Assembly: GCA_022113835.1 (NCBI GenBank) | Contig: JAILWY010000002.1 | Span: 3,636,501-3,700,500, forward strand | Direction of reading: 5' to 3' | DNA: 64,000 nt | Source: Atopsyche davidsoni | Lineage: Eukaryota > Arthropoda > Insecta > Trichoptera > Hydrobiosidae | In this document: positions 49,650 through 59,469 of the stretch, piece after piece | How positions within the stretch are numbered: position 1 is the stretch's first letter | Layout: every line of letters starts with the position of its first letter | The notes under the pieces: generated by a model | What the model saw: the letters and a program-made list of their open reading frames with translations, nothing else | Databases searched by the model: none | What the model was told of the DNA's origin: nothing | Position numbers and translations under genes: made by a program

Positions 49650-50422
49650 TCGCGCAAGTGTTTGACTAACATTTAATGACGACATTCACAATTACACAGC
49701 TCTGTCCCTATCTCGGTCTGGTGTTGTATCCGATTAAATGTTGTATTACATTATTTATAAACCAAACTAGGTATTAGTACTAATAATTAAAAATTTTGCT
49801 CTGTTACAGGGAGAGCCGCAATTGGTGAATTGAATACACTAGCCATAGATGTAGGGGTTTTAATCACACCTGTGTGTTCAGATTAAAATTGATTGCTTTT
49901 AAAATATATTATAATAATACCGTTTGGGTAAATTCGAGTCTAACAAGTTAAAAAGGAGTGATGACAATGAAGCGAAAAATCGCTTTAAATGAATTATATT
50001 TAAAAAAAAAAAAAGACATATTATCTAATTTGTGTGTATGAATTATGTTTTATAAATTTTCATTAAAAAAACTTATTCTCATACAAAATAGTTCGGATTT
50101 GTTGTCTCATTGCTAAATAATATAATTTGGTACAATCTGTGTATATTACTTCAGGATATGTCTTATTTAAAACATAATACAAATAGCTTTCATGTCATTC
50201 GCATTGCAAACGAAGTTGCATTGCGCTACTTAATTTTAATTTTTAACTCTGATGATATGAAAGATTATTGATTTATAACAACATTGATTTTTTAAACTAA
50301 AAATCAAAGCACATTGACACGGTTTATTACCCAAAACACCATTTTTAAAACATGTTTTTGGAAACAAATTAATTATGTGCTGTTTGAGAATGCTTTTAGG
50401 AACTCGAAGCGATCAATAATAA
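49650..50422. other. AT-rich non-coding DNA
   Basis: No supported feature. Confidence 0.6.
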
Positions 50423-50447
50423 ATATATATATATATATATATATATA
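50423..50447. repeat. (AT)n microsatellite
   Basis: Twelve uninterrupted AT dinucleotides plus one base. Confidence 0.95.
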
Positions 50448-51840
50448 AATGTGTATTTTAAGGAAGTAAATAGCTCAACAAAAAAAAAACACTGCCAAGA
50501 TAAAACGCATTGCCAACGAATAATAATACGTCTATTGCTAGAATAATTAATCAAACAAATAAATACTCAGTTATTATTTAAGGCTTCATTTTTAGAGGTT
50601 ACTTAAGTGTACCTGTGAACAATATTAACATATAATAAATGAAAACGTGTTGGTATCGCAAATAAACGCTTAAAGTACTTGTTTCCATCCGAGTTGGCTT
50701 GGGCGAATTAGCAACTCAGTTTTTCACGTTTGGAAAAACCTTCCAGATAATTTATTAAACTCTGCATTGTTGTCTACTGTAATAATGTATAAAAGTAGGC
50801 CGAGGCTGTCGCAAGTGTATTCAAGGACTAAGTCTAGTTTTCCTTTGAAAACTTGGCTATTCTAGGGAATAAAACCCGCATTTCCTACGGCACTGTACTC
50901 ACTTATATTTCATTGCATTAGTGTCTCCTTTGTCAGCGGTTTTATGATGCTCAAGGTGATATTTTAGTTCCGACTGTAGAAGCTCATTGTTTTAGAAGTT
51001 TGTACCTGCATGTAATGCGCTTCTCTGCCAAGAAATCATAAAAATTATATGTATTTTCACAGGCGTGTTTTTTTACTCTATTTGCGGACATTACTTAAAG
51101 TGCATTTTCCTTGGTACCTTGGTATACAAATAATAGGTCAAATGTATTCAAAGATTTTAACGGCCGGTTTAGGTGTTATTTTCTATTTCTTCGGCAGTGA
51201 AGCCATATTCAGGGACTTTAAATTTAAATCCTTAAAAATTACTAATGGATTGGTCGGAATATGGCGGCATACCAAAATACTTATAAATGCATTATAAATA
51301 TATGCATTAAAACGCAGAAATTTACTCATATTAGAGCCGAGGTCACAATCAGGGTGGCGTTAAGTGATTTCAAAACCTGGGCAAACAGTTTTATTAATTG
51401 GATGATAACCCAAAAAATCATTTAAAACACATTATTATTAATATACTAATATATGTATTAACGGAAACTATGTTTTTATTATTTCTTTGGCCCTCAAGTC
51501 GTTGCTTAATTGTAATACTTTTGATTTATATCGAATATGATTGTCTAAATCGGGAACAGTCAATGTGGTCCTTATCGCCTTCTAGTGGTTGATTCAAGCT
51601 TTCATTGGGGGTTGATCGGATGTCCTGGCATTTACTGTATCACGTAAAATACCGGTTGCCATTTTCATGAGTCCGCCATATGTAAACAAATGAAGTGAGC
51701 TGAAAATGCAGCACCTGTATTCATAAAATATACTATACTCTATTTAAAATGGATAAGAGTATTTTGCAATTGCGCTAAATCAAGTTACCGCGGAAAGAAA
51801 ATTTTACTGCCAGCAAAGATACAAATGTGGGCGTCGGATT
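50448..51840. other. Mixed AT-rich DNA with scattered GC-richer patches
   Basis: No gene. It contains three GCCATNTT sites (51202-51209, inverse 51258-51265, 51658-51665). The 82-codon plus frame at 51049-51297 is hydrophobic and unrecognised. Confidence 0.45.
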
Positions 51841-51844
51841 TTGA

Positions 51845-52275
51845 ACGGTCGGCTACCCCTGAAATAAATGAATAGGAGATTACGAAGTGCGGTAATCTCA
51901 ATCTCAAGCCATTTGTATAATCATATTTGCCACCGTCGATTACATTGCCCAGTGACTACGGTGCTTGCAACTGTATATAAAGAGTTTTTGTAAGAACACC
52001 GGTAGGTATCATTGAACTGGGTCAATGCAGCATGAGGCTCGAGTCAGCTGCAGCTCGAGACATACCCTCGCCTTGTATCAATCATCCCATTGGGCTCTGA
52101 TAATTCCCAGCTCTGAAGTAGTCCACGGACTTTATCTGTGTTTGCGAGCGAGCGAGGCATGTGGGCTTTATCTGCCCGGTTTATATGCGCCGAATTGACA
52201 TATTTATTATTTACTCTACCGAGCCGGCATGGTATATAAGGTAATCGTTTGCGCACGTACTGAAACATACGGGAG
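51845..52275. promoter_or_regulatory. GC-richer island with inverted repeats and TATA-like motifs
   Basis: GAGATTAC-GAAGTGCG-GTAATCTC (51876-51899) is a perfect 8-bp stem placing two TAATC homeodomain cores back to back. CTCGAG occurs at 52038 and 52054 around a CAGCTG E-box. Two TTTATCTG (GATA-type) sites lie near 52131 and 52166. TATA-like strings are at 51974 (TATATAAA) and 52233 (TATATAAG). The 74-codon minus frame (52044-52268) has no known domain. It could be a promoter or a dense enhancer. Confidence 0.35.
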
Positions 52276-52725
52276 ACATAAGCTATGTAAATTTGTTTGC
52301 TGTATGAGGCGGGTTATAGGATTGCTTTTGCGAAATGGAATGAATACGTCAATTATTTTGATTAAATTCCCCACAACTGGTCTAGTGATCTAGTTTAGAG
52401 ATTTTCGGTCCTATTTCTTTCGAGGAGAGCTTTTACTTGTTCATCAAGGTTTTTACTAAGCAGCTCAAATTCAAAACAACACAATAGGCAACCTACTGAT
52501 AAATTTTTTCACACTGACAACTGTGCCTCTTGGTTGTGTTATTAAATCCTAGATCCTTGCTTTAGCAAGTTGCTGTCGACACATCACTCACATGATGCAG
52601 ATGAACAACAATATGCATACAGTGCTTGATTATTATTTACACTAATTTTTTTTAGATTTTCGTTCGTTTATGATTTATAATAAAGTAAATGCATAAAATA
52701 TACCAATCGCTCAAATTCATACATA
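52276..52725. other. AT-rich non-coding DNA
   Basis: No supported feature. Confidence 0.55.
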
Positions 52726-52726
52726 A

Positions 52727-52815
52727 TCGCCCCCCAAAGCTCTTTTAATTCTTAAGCGACCCCCAAGGGGCTTGAATCACCCACCAGGGGGTGATATTTC
52801 TCACGATGGGATCGA
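52727..52815 (+). mobile_element. Right-end fragment of an hAT-type element
   Basis: ATCACCC-ACCAGG-GGGTGAT followed by ATTTCTCACGATGGGA aligns with the right end of the hAT at 40.5 kb (hairpin ATCGACCC...GGGTCGAT then ATTGACCACTTTGGGA). CCCCC-containing strings upstream also match in style. No left terminus or target duplication was found. Confidence 0.45.
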
Positions 52816-52829
52816 CTGATCAAAGGTTT

Positions 52830-53990
52830 GTTCAATCCAAAATAAAGACAAGTAAAACTGAAAGCTTGTAAAATAATGATAAACGATCATTGAGTTCACA
52901 ATCAGGTTATTTTGGTTAAAAATATAAATTATAATTTGACCAAGCTTCGTCGGTGAGTTTTCTTCGGTTCATTTAATAATAATAAACAAGAGTTTATTCG
53001 TAGGTAGATAAATCAACACTCTTTTTCCATCCCATCAAATTATTAAATCAACACACCTCGTAGATAGATAACAAGTAAGATACAGTCATGAACATAGATT
53101 AAAATGGCGTGGTACTTAAATATTTGGTAAAGAAATAAAGTAACCTGTAATATCTTATTAAGTTACGAAATAATATGATTTTTATTCCTTAAGTAGGCTT
53201 AGGTATAACGACTAGATCAATCAGCTGCAGATGTTTCTTCGTTTTAATTTTTTTTCAAGTATGAAGGCGCTTTATAGGGATTACCATAATCTATATTAAT
53301 CACACTTGAAAGTAATTTTTCGTGAGTAAGCTGACATAGGTAAATTGCAGGTACAGCAGCTAAATAACATTGAAACGACGATACGACGAATTGACGATAC
53401 GATGTACTAGATAAAAATCAATCACGTGTAAAAAATCTTTTATTTATTTAAAAATACATAGTATCCTTTTTGATAACAAGATCAGGCTTCTAGGTATGTC
53501 ATAGTTTGTCAATCAATGCATGCCATTGGCTAGTTACCGTTTGGTTGAAGCCAGCTTTAAAAATGCAGCAATAATAATCGCAAACGAAATCTATAATATG
53601 GCAATTCAACGATGCGAAGTTTTTCAATGGCACTATAAAATAAAAACATCCCATGCGAGCGAGATTGGACAGCTGCTAGAACATTTAGCTACAACAGTTA
53701 CTTTATCCGAGTGGTTTCTTCTAGACATCAAATATAACGATGCACGATCGTTCATTGGAATTATCTCAATCAATTTGTGTACAATTACGTGTACTTGCAC
53801 GAATTTTCATCCACATAAGCAGGCTTAGCAAAGTTTTCGATCAGCTGGTGTCTTGGTATTTTCTTTCAGCCGTGAAATACGGCGCCCAACGACGTAAGAT
53901 CCCTCACCGGGATCACCTCGATTGATATTAATCGCACGCGACAGCATTTTTACGTGTCAGGTTCATAAGTAGTTTATCGCAGGTACTCAC
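52830..53990. other. Mixed DNA without a supported gene
   Basis: A 102-codon plus frame (53520-53828) begins MPLASYRLVEASFKNAA and has a more balanced composition than most chance frames here. I recognise no family and see no splice sites that would make an exon. At 53380-53400 a short direct repeat CGACGATACGACGAATTGAC occurs. The 53870-53960 patch is GC-richer. Confidence 0.35.
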
Positions 53991-54007
53991 CCACGGGGTC
54001 TTCGGTG

Positions 54008-54085
54008 GGTGGACCCCTCTCGGGGGGATGGACCCCTCTTAGTAGATGGACCCCTCTCAGTGGGTGGACCCCTCTCGGCGGTGGA
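54008..54085 (+). repeat. 18/19-bp tandem repeat, four copies
   Basis: TGGACCCCTCT begins at 54010, 54029, 54047 and 54065, giving a unit of 18-19 bp with core GGTGGACCCCTCTC. The period of 18 gives a six-codon peptide repeat in one frame, but no gene context is present. Confidence 0.8.
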
Positions 54086-54399
54086 GGCATTGATCCTCCA
54101 TCGGACGAATTATGGAATGACTCCCCGAGGCTTACGTCGTCCGTTACGAGGATTAGGCGCCGAGAAGACGGACCGATGTGAGCTGATATTAAATTCGGTT
54201 TTAATTATAACGCAGAGCACAAAATGCCGCGTTATTGGCTATATATAGCATCGGTTCTTGAGATTATGTTTAAAATATGAAGATCGCTGAATAACAGCGA
54301 GTTTGCGAGAGCAAAAAATTGTGTTTAAGAAATTCAAGCTCACAATGAGAAGTCCGTAAGTAAACTGCGATATTATTATACATCCACCAAAAATACAGT

Positions 54400-54770
54400 A
54401 TTTTGCTGATATTTATTGAAATGCAAGCAAAATTAAATGAGTTGTTACTTTTTACAGTGAATTCCCATGCATGCATATCGTACGTAGCAACCTGCATGCA
54501 TTGTGCACATTTGCATTTGCCTATATTTTACGCTAATGGTGCATTACTAATTACAAGTGCCGCATTATCTCGTAATTTAGAATGGCATCTGAATTTATTT
54601 GCGTCGGACAAAAGGTCTTTTGTGTTGATTTTAACCGGCCGGGGACCGAATTTTCTATTTGCATACGTTATTTTGCTCGGCTAATTATATGGAATGTAGC
54701 ATGCGGGGGTCGTTAAATCAGAGCAGTCGCACTGCATATGGCCTGTTTGTACGAAACATTGTGCCCCAGC
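54400..54770. promoter_or_regulatory. Candidate enhancer with octamer and homeodomain motifs
   Basis: ATTTGCAT (POU octamer) at about 54508, a related TATTTGCATACG at about 54655, CTAATTAC near 54547 and GGCTAATTAT near 54678, with TGCATGCA palindromes at about 54468-54502. A 93-codon plus frame (54403-54684) runs through it, hydrophobic at the start and without a known domain. Lower A/T-tract density and motif repetition suggest regulatory DNA. Confidence 0.3.
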
Positions 54771-54799
54771 GTTTCCCAATCGAAATATTGCGACAGTCG

Positions 54800-55010
54800 T
54801 CGCAAAATTCGCTCAGCGTCTCGGCTTATGAACAACCAACGAAAAAATCGCTTACGATTTTCCAAATAAAATATAGTAAATTTCCAAATGAAAAATTTGC
54901 GTTGCGGCTTATGAACAACCGATACGAAATTCGCTTACGATTATCCGAATGAAATTTTGTAATCAAAGCAAAATTCGCTCGGCGTTGCGGCTTATTCAGC
55001 ACAATTCATA
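54800..55010 (+). repeat. 83-bp tandem repeat, about 2.6 copies
   Basis: CGGCTTATGAACAACC occurs at 54822 and 54905, with a third variant CGGCTTATTCAGCACAAT at 54988, exactly 83 bp apart each time. The preceding AAAATTCGCTCAGCG and AAAATTCGCTCGGCG are 166 bp apart, which is two periods. Each unit contains the conserved string TTCGCTTACGATT. The third copy is partial. Confidence 0.75.
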
Positions 55011-56290
55011 AACAAAATTATTTGAAGATAAGTTTTGTTGCGTTGTCAAGATCATTTTTTTTTTAAACACCGTTTTAGAAGCGCTGCCGTGCAGCGATAA
55101 AATTTAATCCTTCATTTTTAAGTACAAATGTTGCAAGTCACTTTGAATGGCCTAAAGCTGTATTCTGGCAAATAAAAAATGATGGCATTCTTACAATGTG
55201 TTGTCATGTACGAAATTCCCCATAAATACAGCAATACATTTTAATTTTATTAGTAGCCGACAATAACACGTTTTTAATATTCCTATCCTAAAACACGTAA
55301 CAATAATGTAAATTTATTTAGGCACATATGACAAACTTTGTGGTGCCTGCATTATTAACATAGATCACGAACCTACGAAATTAAATATTAATATTATGTT
55401 CAAATATTAATCAGTCAACAACATTTAAATTTTACCGATTAAATCACACAATTTATTGACAACTTATGATTTTAGGCTACAGTTGCTATTTTATCAAATT
55501 AATAATTTAGAATTTGTGAATAAATAAATGCTTGGTGTGTCATTTCACCTGTAAAGACTTCATACGTAATATCTGATGTGGCGATGACCAAAGGTAAAGG
55601 AATTATTTTTGCTGAATTGATAAATTATATCACTAATGAGTATTTTGTACAGTATTTTAGTATAAAATAGATTGCAACACTAAGAGTAATATCTGTTTGT
55701 AGTTTTAAATCATGCTGTATGTACAATTTTTCTACCTGCAACTTAGTTGAACACTAAAAATAATAATAAATATACCTTATTCAGAGTCAAGTATTCAACC
55801 GGGGAACATCACTCGAGCTTACCTGATAATAAAGTTTGACATTTCAAAAAGAGATTTTCAAAGCACATACATTTCGAAGGCACACAAAGATTAAAAATTA
55901 TGTATCTGACAAAAATACTTGAAAGGTTTGTCGCTCTGAAGGTTTACTCACACGGCAAGCATGCTGGCTTCGCGAGCCACGACAGCGTTACGACTCCATA
56001 CAAACATTTGCAACTGAACAACTTAAAATGCATAGAAAACCACTGGGCTTTTTTATTTAAATAAATATTATATAATAATTAACTTATCTCTATGAATTTG
56101 AATTAACTATGAAATTTCATCTATAGTAGCTCGGAGAGGTACGACCAACTCACGGAAAACTTCTTGTATCGCATTGTCTCCTTTTGTTGAAACAACTATG
56201 CAACAAATTTAAAATAAATCAATGAACAATAGTATATATTTTTAATTTAATGTATAGATACGATTTTAATCTGCTCTTTGTGTTTATCTT
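55011..56290. other. AT-rich non-coding DNA
   Basis: No supported gene. A GC-richer patch at 55940-56000 (GCAAGCATGCTGGCTTCGCG) may be an eroded repeat. Confidence 0.55.
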
Positions 56291-56297
56291 CTTCATC

Positions 56298-56365
56298 AAG
56301 TGCCTCTCCTCAGAGGAGGTTGGCGACCATTTCACTGAGCATATACTCATGCTGTGTCAGTGTTT
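56298..56365 (-). mobile_element. 3' tip of a non-LTR retrotransposon
   Basis: Minus strand reads ...EMVANLL then TGA (56312-56310), followed by GGAGAGGCAC. The same C-terminal peptide, stop and following GGAGAGGCA occur in the longer fragment at 56.62 kb, so both are 3' ends of one family. Only the last 20 or so codons are present. Confidence 0.6.
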
Positions 56366-56599
56366 ATGGTTTTCTAAGGGGAAAATAGTGTAGTGGGTCC
56401 CCGGGTCCTTCTACACCTTCTTTGTATTAATAAAAAAAACATTATTTGGAGCACATTTTTAGTTTGTTAATTTTTTTTGTTGTGATATTGTAAATCACTG
56501 TACCTCTAAAAATGGATTGAAATTTGAGATTACGAAATATAATTAAAAAAAAAAAAAAACAAAAACCTATGCAGCAAATTTCATATAAATTATGTTTAA

Positions 56600-56976
56600 T
56601 TCTTCTTCTGATGCCTCTCCTCATAGGAGGCTGATGACCATTTCATCGAACATATCTCTATTCTGGGTCAGTCTCACCACTTCTCCCTTGCGCAAATTTT
56701 GCATCCACGGAAGCTTTTCTTTGATTTTTCCTTGGACAATCAGCTGTAGGATGCTATATTAATTGTAACGACAAAATAGGAGATTTTGCGCTTCTTTACC
56801 AACGTTAAGAGTTCTGTGCAAGACTCTTTCATTTGTGACGTGGTCAACCCATGGTATTATAAAGGTTCTTCTATACAGCCGAATTTCCGCCGCCTCAATT
56901 ATTCGCCTAGTAGCTGTCTTGAATGTCCAAGCTTCAATTCCATAAAGAAGAACTAAGACGACATAACACTTGGTTG
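56600..56976 (-). mobile_element. 3' part of a non-LTR retrotransposon (reverse-transcriptase C-terminal region)
   Basis: Minus strand from 56976 reads LLYGIEAWTFKTATRRIIEA and then LYRRTFIIPWVDHVTNERVL. This is the characteristic segment after the reverse-transcriptase catalytic domain in insect non-LTR elements. It continues through at least one stop and frameshift to LIVQGKIKEK and EMVISLL, ending in TGA at 56623-56621. The endonuclease and catalytic parts are absent (5' truncation). I cannot decide the clade with certainty. Confidence 0.7.
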
Positions 56977-57026
56977 ATATTTAGTATTATATCCCTTTCA
57001 GTGCAAACATGCCACCTGGTATTTCA

Positions 57027-57103
57027 GTGTCACATTTCAAACGCCTCAATCCTTCGCATAGTCTCGAGTGTCCAAGCTTCGACTCCATATACTCAACGTA
57101 ATA
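57027..57103 (-). mobile_element. Third fragment of the same non-LTR retrotransposon
   Basis: Minus strand reads VYGVEAWTLETMRRIEAFEM, the same segment as the start of the 56.6-kb fragment, then meets a stop. It is cut at its upstream side by the mariner-type element starting at 57106. Three same-strand remnants within 0.8 kb suggest successive insertions or a rearranged tandem. Confidence 0.6.
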
Positions 57104-57105
57104 TA

Positions 57106-57553
57106 TAGGGTGTCCAAAAAGAGTATCGGGTGAATATGAATAGTGACCGTTATTGCGATATGCTGCGAACATTTTTGGGGCCAGAGTTGCAGGAGTTTCA
57201 AGGTTTCAACTCAAGAACGTGGTTCCAACAAGACCACTTGCCATACATCCAATTAGTCAATTGAAGTTGTTAACGAATTATTCCCTAATCAGGTCATTTC
57301 ACGTAACGGTAACATTAATTGGAGCCCTCCCAGAACCCCTGACTATTCGTATGGGGATACCTAAACATCAGGTCAGAAATGGCAGCAATATCAAGGGCTA
57401 TGTGTCAGCGTGCTATCAGCAATATTCATTCCAGATTAGAAGAGTGCCAGCAATTGGATAACATCATCTTTTCGAAATACATTAAAAAAAAACTTGATTA
57501 CTAATATATTCTGTTTTACTGAACCAACAAATACCCGATACTCTGTGTGGACT
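57106..57553 (+). mobile_element. Internally deleted Tc1/mariner-type element, copy 2
   Basis: The left terminal repeat at 57110-57131 is identical over 22 bp to the left terminal repeat of the copy at 32.1 kb. The right end (57533-57552) is decayed but still reads ACCCGATACTCTGTGTGGAC. The interior on the plus strand starts with NSDRYCDML next to the terminal repeat, exactly as in copy 1, then has WFQQD and degraded parts of the C-terminal region. Frameshifts and stops make it dead. It is inserted beside retrotransposon remnants. Confidence 0.85.
57153..57461 (+). pseudogene. Frameshifted open frame within mariner-type copy 2
   Basis: This 102-codon frame is open but is not the transposase frame: the conserved words (SDRYCDML, ELQEFQ, INWS, YGDT) are spread over different frames, so it is an artefact of decay. 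It is recorded only so that it is not taken as a gene. Confidence 0.6.
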
Positions 57554-57583
57554 TACTGTACTATCTACTATAATAATAGCCAT

Positions 57584-57598
57584 TGTGTGTGTGTGTGT
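57584..57598. repeat. (TG)n microsatellite
   Basis: Seven TG units. The downstream text (TTTTTTGCACGTAAGTTTAG, AATTTCAAGACGATAGGATA) resembles the tail wording of insect interspersed repeats, so it may lie in an older element. Confidence 0.7.
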
Positions 57599-57599
57599 A

Positions 57600-58255
57600 T
57601 GTTTCATTTTTTGCTTCTCTATAGAATATCTAAAAAGATACAACGCTGATTTTTTGCACGTAAGTTTAGTAAATTTTTCCGCAGCTATGTGCCGAATTTC
57701 AAGACGATAGGATAATATTATTATTCATAAACTAATTTAATTAAACTCTAAAATATGCTCTAGCAAGTTTCAATATGTACGAATTATAGGATTTTATTGT
57801 TCAACACGAGAATTTCAAATTTAGAACTTTTACTAAAAAACAAATTTTGATGCTTCTCAGAAATTTTCAGTTTATGTCAGCTTGACACAAGTACCAATTT
57901 TATTTTTTAGTTGCGTTAGAAATTATTAATCACATCATTAATAACTTAAAATGCCTCCTTAAAAAATAACACCGTCTAAGCACAGCAAACGTAATTAAAA
58001 AAGAATAGCACAATTGAAAGTGATAAAGACTGCATCTAGTAAAGAACAGTGCAGTGAAAGTAATTCGTTGATATTTCCTAGAATGGCATTGCTTTCAAAA
58101 TTAATATCCGGTTATTCAAAATATATGTGTGCAAAATGAAATCAAATATTCATCTAATTGTTAGCCAAACATATGTTCAAACACTATTGCATCGTTCATC
58201 GAATACGTCATTTTATGACGGGCTACATTTCTAGTACTATAATAAAACTGCATAA
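57600..58255. other. AT-rich DNA, possible old repeat
   Basis: No gene. The first 150 bp may be the eroded interior or tail of an interspersed element. Confidence 0.4.
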
Positions 58256-58259
58256 TATG

Positions 58260-58660
58260 AACTCACGAGGTGCCAGTTAGTAACTGGCGGCAGTTCCTTA
58301 TATGAGCGTGACAAATTCAACAAAAATAATTACACTAAAAGTGTATGATTCGGTTTAAAATACGGGCTCACGAGTCGCCACTCGGCAACCGTAAAAGTCT
58401 CCGCATTAAGACTTGAGTGGACGTTTCAGGCTGTGACGTCACTGGCGGCACTTAGCGAGTGCGCGGCCGGCGAGTCACGTTTATTGCCTGTTCACATCGG
58501 AGCAACATATTTACCCTGCTCTTCAAATAGGAGGCGATATTTTTTTTCAGCCGGCCGCACATAACGAGGTCTCGACAATCTCCTCAGCGCGAAGACACTC
58601 GGGGAAAATACACAAAAATACCGCGTCATTGAGTGGTTTTCAGAGAAATTGTGTGATTAG
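58260..58660. promoter_or_regulatory. GC-rich island: CRE palindrome, hairpin and a module shared with 40.93 kb
   Basis: GCCAGTT-AGT-AACTGGC (58272-58288) is a perfect 7-bp stem. CTCACGAG recurs at about 58262 and 58367. TGACGTCA is at 58434-58441. TCTCGACAATCTCCTC (58570-58585) matches the island at 40932, and CGTCATT and GAGTGG follow in the same order. No frame of 60 codons is open. It is a strong composition contrast and a good regulatory candidate. Confidence 0.4.
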
Positions 58661-58841
58661 TGAGTTGAACAGTGCCCGCTGTTGTTTCAAAACGAGACAG
58701 CTTGAGTTATGACATTTTGTTTGACAAAACAGTTTTTATGTATTTTTTTGTAAACAGTTATTATTTTACACTCTTTGCTTTTTTTCAAAAATAATATTTG
58801 AACATGTGTATTGTCAGCGACGAAAATTCCGAGACACATTT

Positions 58842-59465
58842 ATTAAGGGTCTAGGTCCCATAATCGAGTTTTTTCGATCATTTTCTAGTCCGTTTTGCGA
58901 AAAATCAACTGCACCAATCAAAAAAAATTAAATGCAAAAAGTTTGATATATCCCTTCTTGCGAACAAAATATACTTTTATTTCTTATAAATTTACTATTA
59001 ATATGATAAATATGTGTTTTTTCGATTGAAGTGTAGGAATTTGGAGATTCTTCATGTCCCTTTTCCAAGAGTCCTAAACATTTAAAAGTTTTTTTTTTAG
59101 TTGGAATTAAAATAATATATATAAACCCTGTGCGATATATTATTTTAAAAATTAAAAAAAAAAAAATCTTTAACAAACTTTGGTTTTGAAAAGTCGTCAT
59201 TTTATCCAATTTTCAACATCTTCAAGATTTTATTTTACCCTGAAAATGGACGTTAATTAAATAATAAAAAAAAGATGAATATTATTTATAGTTTTCTCAA
59301 TACTCTGTCATAAAATCAACTATCGATATATAAAAGTAAAGTGATAATTAAATTAATTAAATGACACGATTTCGTCAGGTAATGGACTGCCTCTGCTGTC
59401 CAACCGGACACCAGAGGCAATTAAAAGGCTGGAAGCAACTGCCTTAAGGATATTGATAGTATACG
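58842..59465 (-). repeat. Hairpin-bearing ~630-bp interspersed repeat, copy 2 (inverted)
   Basis: Reverse complement of the copy at 33.5 kb. The hairpin is at 59388-59419; one stem mismatch is present. In the element's own orientation the 4-nt loop is GGTT here but AACC in copy 1. A 93-codon frame (59209-58928, minus) covers ESPNSYTSIEK and HIYHINSKFIRNK and is longer than in copy 1, where a stop interrupts it after MTTLQNQSLL. The other shared frame ends SPLPDEIVSFN then a stop. Confidence 0.7.
58928..59209 (-). pseudogene. Unrecognised open frame in repeat copy 2
   Basis: Ninety-three codons. Residues about 39-84 (KTFKCLGLLEKG, ESPNSYTS, HIYHINSKFIRNKS) have a counterpart in copy 1 with mostly conservative or silent changes. 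The N-terminal third is an A/T-driven hydrophobic stretch. It matches no family I know and could be a remnant of a transposable-element protein. Confidence 0.35.
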
Positions 59466-59469
59466 CGTT

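Noticed and set aside
50423..50447. (AT)n tract as an origin or matrix-attachment element
   Set aside because: A plain microsatellite. Nothing else nearby supports a special role.
57153..57461. 102-codon frame as a gene
   Set aside because: It lies inside a dead mariner-type element and is out of frame with the transposase words.
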